Below are positions 1-10,119 of a DNA stretch of 47,383 bases, one piece after another. The notes beneath the pieces are model-generated. The model did no database searches and was not told where the DNA came from. It was given only the letters and a program-made list of their open reading frames with translations. Both the position numbers and the translations under genes were made by a program. The first letter of the stretch is position 1. Each line of letters begins with the position of its first letter. The stretch spans positions 1 to 47,383 of the forward strand of contig DYDB01000001.1 in assembly GCA_020718085.1 (NCBI GenBank), in the 5' to 3' direction. The DNA is from Micavibrio sp. GTDB taxonomy: Bacteria; Patescibacteriota; Minisyncoccia; Moranbacterales; GCA-2747515.

Positions 1-2823
1 GCGGGCGTGATGGCCATGCGAACACGTCTAACAACGCTTATTGGTGTAGAAAGTGCATATCGAGTTAATATCTGCACATTTCACAGTTTTTGCGAAGATC
101 ACATAAATCGTTTTTCGGATTTTTTCCCGTCAATCGCTTATGCTCGTGTTGCTTCGGAAGTTGAAAGAATTCATATAGTAGAGAGAATATTATCAGAAAA
201 CGAATTTATTACACTGACAACATTTGCAAGTGACCATCATTACACCAAAGATATTTTGTGGGCGATCAATCATTTGAAAAGAGAAGGTATATCACCAGAT
301 GAGTTTATAACACGTATTAATATGCAAGAAAAAGCGATTCTTGCAGATGAAAATTCTTATTTTAAACGCGCAACAAAGACAAATAAGAAGGGTGATTTAA
401 AGTCAACTGTTTTGCGTGTAGTAGAAAAGAACCGAGAACTGGAAGAAGTTTATCGTTTATATCAAGAATATTTGCAAAAGGATGGGTTGTACGATTTTTC
501 TGACATGATTGTGCAAGTCATTTCTGTAGCGGAAAATAATGAAGATTTTTCTTCTATACTACGTGAACAATATCAATATATACTAGTAGATGAGCATCAG
601 GATACAAACGATGGTCAAAATCGCATCATAGAAGCACTAACAGATCAATTGTATGTCGGGGATAGTCCGAACCTATTTACGGTAGGCGATGATAAACAGG
701 CCATTTATCGTTTTCAAGGAGCAAGTGTAGAAAACTTTCTGCGATTTGAAAAAAAATATCCAACTGCATCAGTGATTCATTTGGAAGATAATTATCGTAG
801 TGCACAAGGGATTTTAGATGAGGCACACGCACTTATTAGCGGCGGGAGGGGAGAAATAAAACATAAGGAGCTCATTGCAAAAAAAGATGATAAAGCGCAT
901 GTCCGTGTATTGCAGTTTGAAACATATAAAGATGAACTTATCTCAATCGCGGAAGATATTAAAAAAAAATTGGATGATGGCATCGTGGCATCTGATATTG
1001 CTGTCTTTTATCGTGAACATCGAAGTGCAGTTTATATAACAGAAGTCTTTGAAAAAATGCGTATCCCGTTTGATCTTATGGCGAAACAAAATGCTCTACA
1101 AGACAATGACATTAAAAAATTGATTCTTCTTCTTAAAGTGATCGATGATCCATCAAACGATCAAAATTTATCTCGCTTTTTATTAACGGACTTGGCACAT
1201 GTTGATGTAAATGACGCAATTGGTGTTCTTGATGCATATCGACATGCGCCATGGGCACAATCGTTGTATGGATTTTTGACGGAAGGAAAGTATGTTCAAG
1301 AAATACAAATGATAAACGATGTATCATTTGGCGTGCTGTGCACATTTATCAAAAAACAAAAAGAATTAACACAAAGCATGTATTTTGTAGATTTTTTTGA
1401 AAACCTTGTGCGAGAATCTGGTTTTCTATCTCTGATCTTTTCACGCACTGATCATGTGTTTATCTTAGAAAAATTGGGAAAGTTGTTTGATGAGGTAAGA
1501 GAGTCTGCTTTGCAAAAAGAGGGATTTTCTTTACATGATTTGGTTTTGTTTCTTGATACATTTGAAAAATATGATCTATCAATGGATGTTACGCGACACG
1601 TACAAGGGTGTGGAGTACAGCTTATGACAGCACACGGATCAAAAGGCTTGGAGTTTGAACATGTGTATATTACAAATGTGGTACATGGGTTATGGGGAGG
1701 TAAAAGAAAAGGTGAAAAATTTCATTTACCAGTTGATACTTTTTCCGGTAATAGTGAAGATGAAAGAAGGCTTTTTTACGTGGCGATCACACGTGCAAAA
1801 AAATCTTTGACAATTTCTTATGCAAAACGTGATACAGCCGGACGAGAAAAATCGCCATCACTTTTTATTTCCGATCTTTCCGCTGATCTAATAGATATGG
1901 AATTGGTGGTGGGGGATAAATATGGTATATATTTTTTGCCACGTATGCAAAATGTGCTCTCGTTAGTGTCAGAGAATTTTATACGCGATAAATTTTTACA
2001 TACGCCACTTTCGGCAACGGCATTAAATAATTATTATGATTCTCCGCTTAAGTATTTTTTTCGCAATCTTGTGCGATTGCCAAGTGTGCAGAATAAAACA
2101 ATGATCAAAGGATCTGTGATGCATGCCGCATTAGAAAAATTTTTTGCTCTGTCCAAGGTGCAAAACCAAGTTCTTCTTGAAGATGAATTAATTTTACAAT
2201 TTGAACGCATGATAAATGTCATGCGCGTACCTCGTGAATATAGTACATCGATCAAAAAAAGCGGTACAGAAGCTCTTCGAGGATATTATAAAAGATATGT
2301 AAAGGAATTTGTTTTTGATACGGAGTTGGAAAAAAAAATTACTGGCATACCATTTATGTTAGATGATGGTAATGAGATTTTGCTTACAGGTGCAATTGAT
2401 AAAATGGAGAGATTATCAGATGGTACATTTTCTGTGGTTGATTATAAATCCGGGAAACCTTGGAGTAAAAAGACGCCAAAGGAGCGAGAAGCGCTTAAAA
2501 GACAGGTTGTTTTTTATAAGTTGCTTTTGGATCTATATCATGACGGACAATATAATATGACTAGCGGAATTTTGGATTTTATTGAACCGCATCCGCAAAC
2601 ACATGAGTATGAGCGAGAAACGATTTCCGTTCTACCAGAGGATGTGGAATGTGTTAAAAAAGAAATTAATTTATTTGCACAAGATGTGCTTTCTGGGAAT
2701 TTTCTATGTAAGGATATTGTAAATAAGTATGGGGATCGACAAATGGAGGAATATGTTTCACTTTTGCAAATACTGACAAAAAGTGCATCTTGTGAAGATG
2801 GATGCGATGTAATATCATATTAA
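1..2823 (+). CDS. UvrD/PcrA-like superfamily 1 DNA helicase with C-terminal PD-(D/E)XK nuclease domain (5' truncated by window edge)
   Basis: Motifs TFHSFC, LVDEHQDTN, GDDKQAIYRFQGA, LEDNYRS, LMTAHGSKGLEFEHVY, RRLFYVAITRAKK. C-terminal GAIDKME...FSVVDYKSGK is typical of PD-(D/E)XK nuclease. Frame is open to base 1 and Walker A is missing. Confidence 0.93.
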   Translation, partial: AGVMAMRTRLTTLIGVESAYRVNICTFHSFCEDHINRFSDFFPSIAYARVASEVERIHIVERILSENEFITLTTFASDHHYTKDILWAINHLKREGISPDEFITRINMQEKAILADENSYFKRATKTNKKGDLKSTVLRVVEKNRELEEVYRLYQEYLQKDGLYDFSDMIVQVISVAENNEDFSSILREQYQYILVDEHQDTNDGQNRIIEALTDQLYVGDSPNLFTVGDDKQAIYRFQGASVENFLRFEKKYPTASVIHLEDNYRSAQGILDEAHALISGGRGEIKHKELIAKKDDKAHVRVLQFETYKDELISIAEDIKKKLDDGIVASDIAVFYREHRSAVYITEVFEKMRIPFDLMAKQNALQDNDIKKLILLLKVIDDPSNDQNLSRFLLTDLAHVDVNDAIGVLDAYRHAPWAQSLYGFLTEGKYVQEIQMINDVSFGVLCTFIKKQKELTQSMYFVDFFENLVRESGFLSLIFSRTDHVFILEKLGKLFDEVRESALQKEGFSLHDLVLFLDTFEKYDLSMDVTRHVQGCGVQLMTAHGSKGLEFEHVYITNVVHGLWGGKRKGEKFHLPVDTFSGNSEDERRLFYVAITRAKKSLTISYAKRDTAGREKSPSLFISDLSADLIDMELVVGDKYGIYFLPRMQNVLSLVSENFIRDKFLHTPLSATALNNYYDSPLKYFFRNLVRLPSVQNKTMIKGSVMHAALEKFFALSKVQNQVLLEDELILQFERMINVMRVPREYSTSIKKSGTEALRGYYKRYVKEFVFDTELEKKITGIPFMLDDGNEILLTGAIDKMERLSDGTFSVVDYKSGKPWSKKTPKEREALKRQVVFYKLLLDLYHDGQYNMTSGILDFIEPHPQTHEYERETISVLPEDVECVKKEINLFAQDVLSGNFLCKDIVNKYGDRQMEEYVSLLQILTKSASCEDGCDVISY

Positions 2824-2847
2824 TACGAACTTATTTTTTTAAAAAAT

Positions 2848-3909
2848 ATGATCAAAAATTTTATTGATGGAGATATTTTACTGTATGAAATATGGCACAA
2901 TACTATTGCGCAATATGTTGATGTGGTCATTTATTTTATTATTTCATTGATCATTTTGTATTTCATACAAAAGTTTTTATTGCAACGCTTTGCTGATTTT
3001 GCACAACGCACAAAAACAGAAATTGATGATGTGGTTATTGAATTTATTCGCTCGATACGACTACAGCTATACATAATATTATCAATGTATGTAGCTTTGC
3101 AAGCGTTGGAATTGACAAGTCCAGTTAAAAACATATTAAATGTGATTGTGATCATCGTTGTGATTTTCCAAATCACTCGCTCATTGCAAATAATTGTGGA
3201 ATTCATTGCTAAGTGCATGAGTGCGGATGAGCATGATGAACACACAAAAAACGCAGCACATTTATTGGGAGCACTATTGACGGTAGTCATTTGGATCTTT
3301 GGTATTTTAATGATCTTGTCAAATATCGGTGTGAATGTTGCATCGCTTATCGCAGGAGTTGGCATTGGTGGTATTGCGATTGCATTTGCGGCAAGGGAAG
3401 TATTGGCGGATCTTTTTTCTTCATTTGCAATCTATTTTGATAAACCGTTTAAGGCGGGTGATATTATTAAAATTAATGATGATACAGGAGAAGTAAAAAA
3501 GATCGGTATCAAAACAACACGCATTAAATCTACTTCGGGAGAGGAAATCATTATTTCTAATCAAGATCTCACATCGTCACGGGTGCATAACTTTAAACAT
3601 TTGGAACATCGCACAGTCACATTTCATTTTGGCGTGCCATATGCAACATCAACAGAAAAATTGCGTGAGATCCCACATCTCATTTCAAACATGATCAATA
3701 AAACAGATGGTGTACATTGCAAACGAGTGCATTTCAAGAATTTTGGGGAAAGAGCGCTGGAATTTGAAATTGTCTATATTGTTGAAACACGAAAATATAG
3801 CATATATATGGACAAGCAGCAAGAAATTAATTTAAATATCAAAGAATTGTTGCATGAATTAGGTGTGGCGTTAGTGCATCGTGCAGATTTTGCAATATCC
3901 GAGGAATGA
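2848..3909 (+). CDS. MscS-family mechanosensitive ion channel
   Basis: TM segments followed by AGVGIGGIAIAFAAREVLADLFSSFAIYFDKPFKAGDIIKI, an MscS pore/beta-domain signature. Confidence 0.93.
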   Translation: MIKNFIDGDILLYEIWHNTIAQYVDVVIYFIISLIILYFIQKFLLQRFADFAQRTKTEIDDVVIEFIRSIRLQLYIILSMYVALQALELTSPVKNILNVIVIIVVIFQITRSLQIIVEFIAKCMSADEHDEHTKNAAHLLGALLTVVIWIFGILMILSNIGVNVASLIAGVGIGGIAIAFAAREVLADLFSSFAIYFDKPFKAGDIIKINDDTGEVKKIGIKTTRIKSTSGEEIIISNQDLTSSRVHNFKHLEHRTVTFHFGVPYATSTEKLREIPHLISNMINKTDGVHCKRVHFKNFGERALEFEIVYIVETRKYSIYMDKQQEINLNIKELLHELGVALVHRADFAISEE

Positions 3910-3913
3910 TTTT

Positions 3914-3942
3914 TTGTCAGTTGTTCATTTTCATGCTAAAAT
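3914..3942 (+). promoter_or_regulatory. Putative sigma70-type promoter for the TPR gene
   Basis: TTGTCA - 17 nt - TAAAAT upstream of the ATG at 3970. Confidence 0.55.
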
Positions 3943-3969
3943 AAACACATAAAAAATAAAAAAACTTCC

Positions 3970-5382
3970 ATGAACCATAATCTTAAAACCTTTTTGATCG
4001 CAGGATTTGCCATCCTGCTATTTGTCGTTGTAACGGTCATTTTCCTCTACACACCCATAAGAGAGAAATTTGCAAAAAAACAACCTGCACCCACACAAGA
4101 AATGGATGGCAAGCTCCCGGAGCTCATTTGTAACTACAATAACGATCAAGAAGCCTATGCGGATGCCATTACCACACAAAATGTGAATCAATGTGCATGC
4201 ATCAAAGATGAAACGCTTGTAGAAACATGCAAATCAACTGCAATGGATGTCATGTTCTATACCAACGCCATCAATCACATCGACAAAACACTCTGTGATA
4301 AGATCAATAATCAAGAACAAAAAAAAGCATGTATTTTGGTGGTTGAAGATAGTATAAAACAACTCACAGAAAAAGATCCACAATATCTCGCAGCAATGTA
4401 TGCATCAACGCACAATGAAAATGCCATCACTGTCTATGAAAAACTCACACAAGAAGATCAGACAAATATCGATAATTTCATCACACTCGCAATCTCATAC
4501 GCGGAAAAAGGATTAAAAGAACAAGAACAAGGCAAGGATCAAACGCCATACGTTCAAAAAGCTTTTCAAACAATTGAAAAAGCAAAAACAATCGATCAAA
4601 ACAATGCAGAAGTTTACAGAGTGGAAGGCTACATCAATGAGATCAAGCCGGATCATAGTGCCGCACTTACGCTCTATGACAAAGCGATCGCATTGGATGC
4701 AAACAATATTCTTGCCTATGCCGGCAAGGGACACACGGAAAGAATGATGGGCATCTTGGAAAGTGCAGTTGCAGACTTCACTAAGGCGGCAGAGTTGGAT
4801 ACACAAAAAGCATACATACACATCTACACTAATCTCTGCAATCTCGAATATTCCCGCAGTCATAATGAAGATGCGATCAAAAACTGCAAGATCGTCACAC
4901 AATCACAAAATGCAGACCCAGTCTTTCAATCAGAAGCATACCAGATCATGGCGATGATCTTTATACAAAACAAAGATTACACACAAGCAAAGAACTACCT
5001 TCTCACAGCAAAAACACTTACACCAAATGATCCAAATCTCTATGTAACATTTGCAAAACTCAATATCTTCGAAGAAAACTACGTAGAATCGGAAAGCAAT
5101 GCAAAAAAGGCCATAACACTTTCTCCTACAAAAGCAACAAGTTATCTTTCACTTGCGCAAGCATTGTACATGCAAGAAAAAAACAATGAGTCCATCCAAG
5201 CTGCACAAAAAGGCATAACTCTTGTCAAGGATGATGTATCTCTTCTTGCACCATCAAAACCCGTAACGGAAAGGGATTTGAATTATGTGATCGCACATAA
5301 TTATAGACAAATGGGTGATACGCAAAAACAGGTGGAATATGAGAAAAAGGCGGAGGATTCATTTAATCAATTAGTGCAATAA
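3970..5382 (+). CDS. Membrane-anchored TPR repeat protein
   Basis: N-terminal TM helix; repeated TPR-like units such as AEVYRVEGYINEIKPDHSAALTLYDKAIALDANNILAYAGKGHTERMMGILESAVADFTKAAEL. Confidence 0.88.
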   Translation: MNHNLKTFLIAGFAILLFVVVTVIFLYTPIREKFAKKQPAPTQEMDGKLPELICNYNNDQEAYADAITTQNVNQCACIKDETLVETCKSTAMDVMFYTNAINHIDKTLCDKINNQEQKKACILVVEDSIKQLTEKDPQYLAAMYASTHNENAITVYEKLTQEDQTNIDNFITLAISYAEKGLKEQEQGKDQTPYVQKAFQTIEKAKTIDQNNAEVYRVEGYINEIKPDHSAALTLYDKAIALDANNILAYAGKGHTERMMGILESAVADFTKAAELDTQKAYIHIYTNLCNLEYSRSHNEDAIKNCKIVTQSQNADPVFQSEAYQIMAMIFIQNKDYTQAKNYLLTAKTLTPNDPNLYVTFAKLNIFEENYVESESNAKKAITLSPTKATSYLSLAQALYMQEKNNESIQAAQKGITLVKDDVSLLAPSKPVTERDLNYVIAHNYRQMGDTQKQVEYEKKAEDSFNQLVQ

Positions 5383-5386
5383 TCAT

Positions 5387-6901
5387 ATGAGAAAAAAGAT
5401 TTTTCAATTTCTTTTGCTTGCAACAATCATAATCATTCCGGTATCTGTGGACGCTGCAAATCAATGTCCGAGCAATGCAACGCCAACCTTGCAGGCAACG
5501 GATCCGGCATGTTGGACGAGTGCGAGTAGTGGGTATTGGGAGACGTGTAAATGGAGCTACTACGGATCTGATTGTTGTAAAAAGCAAGTTGGAAATGGAT
5601 TTTATGATTGTGCGGTAATTGCTGGAGGATGCAATTCATCATATCCAATACAGCGCAGAGGATACGGAAAAGATATTATTTATTATCAAAATTCATGTGG
5701 AGGGACATCCTGCAATAATCCTAATGCGGGTCCACCATCTAATTATAATGTGTGGGTCGGTTCCACCGCATACACCTGTCACTACACAACAGTTAAGTCA
5801 TGGAGCACATGCAGTATAACAACAGGCATTCGCTATGCAACTGCGCTAAATCAACTTTCTACATCAGGTACAAGTTGTGACAATCTCAACGAATCAACAG
5901 TGCAAACATGTGGTGTTTGTACACCAGGAACGAGCATTGATGTAACAAAAATGCCTACGACCACTGGCATCTGTGCGTTTGGCACAGCAACAACACCAGT
6001 GCTTGCAGCAAATGTATGGACGTGGAAATGTAAGGGCTCCAATGACAGTATTGCAGATGATGATGCGGCATGCAGTGTGCCGAATAATGCAGATGGTGTG
6101 TGTAATTCTACCGCGGCAGTTGATTATGCCTGGAATGCAACAGGGTTCACTGGAGAGTTATGTACCAGTGGTACCCCAACAATAGATAAAAAGACAAGTT
6201 TTCCAGGATATGGACAAACCGTTACATGGGGATGCAAGGGCATTGGCACAGGGACATCAACAACTTCAAGTGCATGTCGCGCAACGCGCGGTACACCCCC
6301 TCCATGCGATTGTGGTCCAGCAGATGGGACAACAAGCACAAATGCGCCAAGTACTGGATTATGTGATGTCGGAAATGCTTCTAGCGTAAGTGGCTCTACC
6401 GCATGGCAATGGACATGCGGCACACAAGATGGAGCGGGAATTTGTACATTACAAGCACAATGCAGTGCAGAATGCATCAATATAACAATTGATACTCCAC
6501 AATTTGTATACTTGCAAGAGAGCGGCACAACGATTGAAGCGCGGATCACTGTACAAGGACGCAGTCATACAAATGGCGTATCATGTACACTGAACGGTCA
6601 AAATGTGACATTCTCAGGAACGAATGACACAAGTGATCCGGTGACAGTTCCAGTATCCGGCGCGCAAACAACTTTGACAGCAGTATGCGAGATCACAGAT
6701 CCTTGTGGTGGCAATGCAGGTAATACGAGAACGTATACTAAATCACAAAAGGTACAAAGTGTTTGTACACAGCGCACATGCAGCACGCAAGGCACATGTC
6801 AAACAACTCCACAACCGGCATCAACACCTGATGATTGTACAAGTTCATGCAATTCTGATGCGGATTGTTCCAGTGGGCGCATGATCGAAACGCGGCCGTA
6901 A
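5387..6901 (+). CDS. Secreted cysteine-rich repeat protein (CPR-type surface protein)
   Basis: Signal peptide MRKKIFQFLLLATIIIIPVSVDAA; three degenerate C..G.....W.W.C.G.....C repeats; high Cys/Thr/Ser content. Confidence 0.75.
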   Translation: MRKKIFQFLLLATIIIIPVSVDAANQCPSNATPTLQATDPACWTSASSGYWETCKWSYYGSDCCKKQVGNGFYDCAVIAGGCNSSYPIQRRGYGKDIIYYQNSCGGTSCNNPNAGPPSNYNVWVGSTAYTCHYTTVKSWSTCSITTGIRYATALNQLSTSGTSCDNLNESTVQTCGVCTPGTSIDVTKMPTTTGICAFGTATTPVLAANVWTWKCKGSNDSIADDDAACSVPNNADGVCNSTAAVDYAWNATGFTGELCTSGTPTIDKKTSFPGYGQTVTWGCKGIGTGTSTTSSACRATRGTPPPCDCGPADGTTSTNAPSTGLCDVGNASSVSGSTAWQWTCGTQDGAGICTLQAQCSAECINITIDTPQFVYLQESGTTIEARITVQGRSHTNGVSCTLNGQNVTFSGTNDTSDPVTVPVSGAQTTLTAVCEITDPCGGNAGNTRTYTKSQKVQSVCTQRTCSTQGTCQTTPQPASTPDDCTSSCNSDADCSSGRMIETRP

Positions 6902-6937
6902 AGGATTGTGAAATACGTGTGAGATGAAATGTGTGTA

Positions 6938-6970
6938 AAAAACTCTGCAAAAATTATTGGCAGAGTTTTT
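6938..6970 (+). terminator. Rho-independent terminator
   Basis: AAAACTCTGC / GCAGAGTTTTT hairpin with T-run. Confidence 0.75.
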
Positions 6971-7034
6971 ACATAAAGCGTGGGGAGAGGTATAATATAA
7001 AATATGAAACAAAAATTTTATTAAAGAAAGATTC

Positions 7035-7769
7035 ATGTACGATCTTACGATCAGAGAAATATGCTACAAAGCCTTTAATGATGTAAATTCACGGACGTTT
7101 GTTTTTGTGAATGATTTTTTTGCCATTTTGACGATCATTTCAGTTTTGGTCATTGTTCTAGAAACAATACAAAGCTTCTCTGTTTATGCGGATATTTTTT
7201 TGTATATTGAATTTGGCACAGTCTTCTTTTTTTCTCTGGAATATATTGGAAGACTCATTGCAGCGGAGCGTCCACTAAAATATGCATATAGCTTTTTTGG
7301 TTTAATTGATCTCATTGCTATTGTTCCGTCATTTTTGGGTGTCATAAATCTAACTTTTCTAAAGAGTGCGCGTTTATTGCGCATCATGCGATTTTTGCGC
7401 ATGGTGCGATTGGCAAAGTTGGTGCGCATGCACAAAAAACAGGAGGATATTGAAAATCATGGGCACAATGAGTTATTTTCTTTGACAATGCAAATATATG
7501 TTGTGGCTTTTGTTAGTGCAATGCTTTTCAGTGCGACGATGATATGGTTTTTCGAAAGTGAGTATGTGGAATTTTCAAACATCCCTTATGCGATGATCTG
7601 GAGTAGTAAAGTGTTACTTGGCGGTGTATCACAAACGATGCCGCATACGGTTGCTGGTGAAATTGTTGTAATTGCCACACGTTTTATGGGATTGATATTG
7701 TTTAGTTTGCTCATTAGCATTGTTGGTGGTAGTGTAAAAAAGTTGTTATTGGGATCAAAGGAAGGGTAG
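7035..7769 (+). CDS. Voltage-gated-like ion channel (ion_trans family)
   Basis: Six TM-like segments; S4-like helix RLLRIMRFLRMVRLAKLVRMHKK; pore region follows, but no TVGYGD filter. Confidence 0.8.
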   Translation: MYDLTIREICYKAFNDVNSRTFVFVNDFFAILTIISVLVIVLETIQSFSVYADIFLYIEFGTVFFFSLEYIGRLIAAERPLKYAYSFFGLIDLIAIVPSFLGVINLTFLKSARLLRIMRFLRMVRLAKLVRMHKKQEDIENHGHNELFSLTMQIYVVAFVSAMLFSATMIWFFESEYVEFSNIPYAMIWSSKVLLGGVSQTMPHTVAGEIVVIATRFMGLILFSLLISIVGGSVKKLLLGSKEG

Positions 7770-7827
7770 GTGGTATTTTGTAATATTGTATAGTACAATA
7801 TGCTACAATTGTTTTTGTTGTATTTTT

Positions 7828-8895
7828 ATGGATATAAAAAGAGAAATGCATTCTCTAAAAAAAGAGATTGATCATGAAATTGTACTATATTTAGATGAGG
7901 TGATCGCAAAAGCGCAGAAAACGGATATTTTCGTTGCTTCGGCAATGAAGTATTTCAAAAAGACGATCCTTGCGGGAGGCAAACGTGTGCGTCCTGTGAT
8001 GATGTATTGGGGATATCACGCTGCGGGTGGCACAAATAGGGCAGAAATTCTAAAAACATCAATTAGCATTGAATTGATCCATGCGTTTCTTCTCATGCAT
8101 GATGATATTATCGATCGTGATGATCTACGACATGGAAAACGAACGATCCATGCAAAATATCGTGATTATTATAAGCAGTTTTTTTTCGGGAAAGATGCGG
8201 ATCACTTTGGGCAATCCATTGCAATTATTGCTGGAGACTTTGTTTATTCTCTGGGTAATCAGGTTCTTTTTTCGTCACAATTTGAATCCACTGCTATTGT
8301 GCGCGCATTAAATAAGCTACAGGAAATTGTTGGCTTAACATGTGTTGGTGAAATTCAAGATGTTTACATGGAGTATAGTAAAAAAGTAACGAAAAAATCA
8401 ATTTTGCAGATGTATGAAAATAAAACAGCGCGTTATACTTTTGATGGACCACTAAAGTTGGGCGCAATATTGGCAGGTGCAAACAATGATTTTTGTATGC
8501 AAATAGAAAAATTTTCCATACCAGTTGGTATTGCTTTTCAAATTAGGGATGATATTTTAGGTATATTTGGAGATGCAAAAAAAACAGGCAAACCTGTTGG
8601 TTCTGATATTGCAGAAGGTAAAAGAACACTTCTTGTGGAGATTGCACTGGAAAAAGCAAATTTTGAGAATAAAAAAGAAATACTACGTTTGTTGGGAAAT
8701 CAAAATATCTCTCAGGATGATGTCGAGCGGTTTCAACACATTATTAGAGAAACGGGTGCTCTTGCGGAAATTGAGGCGTATATGAAAGAGTTGATCGCAA
8801 AAGGACAAGATGCGTTAAATGATATAGATATCACACCGGAAGCACGGGGATTTCTGTCAGCTTTGGCTAAATATTTAAATGGTCGGGAATATTAG
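7828..8895 (+). CDS. Polyprenyl (trans-isoprenyl) diphosphate synthase
   Basis: GGKRVRP, first Asp-rich motif MHDDIIDRDDLRHGKRTIH, second FQIRDDILGIFGD. ORF track starts at 7786; ATG at 7828 preferred. Confidence 0.92.
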   Translation: MDIKREMHSLKKEIDHEIVLYLDEVIAKAQKTDIFVASAMKYFKKTILAGGKRVRPVMMYWGYHAAGGTNRAEILKTSISIELIHAFLLMHDDIIDRDDLRHGKRTIHAKYRDYYKQFFFGKDADHFGQSIAIIAGDFVYSLGNQVLFSSQFESTAIVRALNKLQEIVGLTCVGEIQDVYMEYSKKVTKKSILQMYENKTARYTFDGPLKLGAILAGANNDFCMQIEKFSIPVGIAFQIRDDILGIFGDAKKTGKPVGSDIAEGKRTLLVEIALEKANFENKKEILRLLGNQNISQDDVERFQHIIRETGALAEIEAYMKELIAKGQDALNDIDITPEARGFLSALAKYLNGREY

Positions 8896-8900
8896 AAAAT

Positions 8901-9608
8901 ATGAATAAAGATAACATTCCAAAACATGTTGCAATTATTCCTGACGGAAATCGTCGTTGGGCTAAAGATCGTGGTTTGCAGCCTTGGGAGGGTCATGATA
9001 TGGGCGCACGAATGATTGAAAAGATCGTAAGAAAAGCGCGAGATATGGGCGTCCAACACATTTCTATCTGGGGATCATCAAAGGAAAATTTGGTAAAGAG
9101 GCCTTTGCAGGAACGGCGAGAGCTGATCAATATTTATACGCGATATTTTGAAAAACTGATTGATAGCGAAGAAATCCAAAAAGACGAGGTTTGTTTAAAC
9201 GTTATTGGTGAATGGCGAGATCATTTGCCAAAGAGTCTTGTAAATCTTCTTGAGGATGGAATAAAGAAAACTAAAAAACACAAAAAACATTTTATTAATT
9301 TTTTTCTTAATTATAGTGGTGATGATGAAATGTGTCTTGCCGTTCAACACATGATTGCAGAGCAACCTCATTTGCCACATATTACAAAGGATGTTATAAA
9401 AAAATATTTATTTACAAGAGATTTGCCGCCGGTCGATTATTTGATCCGTACTGGTGGTGAACCACATTTAAGCGCTGGTTTTATGATGTGGGATATCGCA
9501 AATGCACAGTTATTTTTTTCGCACCTGTATTTTCCAGATTTTAATGATGAAGAATTTGAAAATGCGATTCATGACTATGCACGGCGCATGCGAAGACGTG
9601 GTGCATAA
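8901..9608 (+). CDS. uppS: Isoprenyl transferase / undecaprenyl diphosphate synthase family (cis-prenyltransferase)
   Basis: HVAIIPDGNRRWAKDRG, SSKENLVKRP, DYLIRTGGEPHLS. Confidence 0.88.
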   Translation: MNKDNIPKHVAIIPDGNRRWAKDRGLQPWEGHDMGARMIEKIVRKARDMGVQHISIWGSSKENLVKRPLQERRELINIYTRYFEKLIDSEEIQKDEVCLNVIGEWRDHLPKSLVNLLEDGIKKTKKHKKHFINFFLNYSGDDEMCLAVQHMIAEQPHLPHITKDVIKKYLFTRDLPPVDYLIRTGGEPHLSAGFMMWDIANAQLFFSHLYFPDFNDEEFENAIHDYARRMRRRGA

Positions 9609-9660
9609 AAGAAAAAAATGATATAATGCTACTGTGTTGACATCACTAAAAGTAAAAAAT

Positions 9661-10098
9661 ATGAGTTTTTATAAAGAAAAGATCTCGTTTAAAAGTTCTG
9701 CAGAAGTTGAGTTTATTGATATTACAGATGCTGTACAGCGTGTTGTTGACGCAAGTGGAATTCGAGAAGGGCATGTGTTTGTGTTTGTGCAACATACAAC
9801 AATGGGTATTGTGATCAATCACAATGAGCCAATGCTCTTACAGGATTTTATGCGTGTTTTATATCATATCGCACCGCAAGATGAACGATATTCTCATGAT
9901 ATGTTTGAACTTAGAAAAAACAATAAAACAGATGGAAGGAGCAATGGACATTCACATTGCAAAGCCTTGGTGGTTGGTACGCATGTCTTTGTGCCAATAG
10001 AGGGAGGTAAAGTGATGTTGTCAAACATTCAAAGCATACTGGCAATAGATTTTGACGGTGCGCGTAATCGAGATGCGATCGTTACTGTTACTGGGTAA
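9661..10098 (+). CDS. YjbQ family protein (UPF0047, secondary thiamine-phosphate synthase-like)
   Basis: GHVFVFVQHTTMGIVINHNEP, DGRSNGHSHCKALVVG. ORF track starts at a TTG at 9634. Confidence 0.88.
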   Translation: MSFYKEKISFKSSAEVEFIDITDAVQRVVDASGIREGHVFVFVQHTTMGIVINHNEPMLLQDFMRVLYHIAPQDERYSHDMFELRKNNKTDGRSNGHSHCKALVVGTHVFVPIEGGKVMLSNIQSILAIDFDGARNRDAIVTVTG

Positions 10099-10119
10099 AG
10101 CATATCAAAAACACTTCTT

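Noticed and set aside
6860-6930. Possible frameshift at the 3' end of the Cys-rich secreted protein
   Set aside because: An alternative frame continues for only about 18 codons with no Cys pattern, and a terminator follows soon after.
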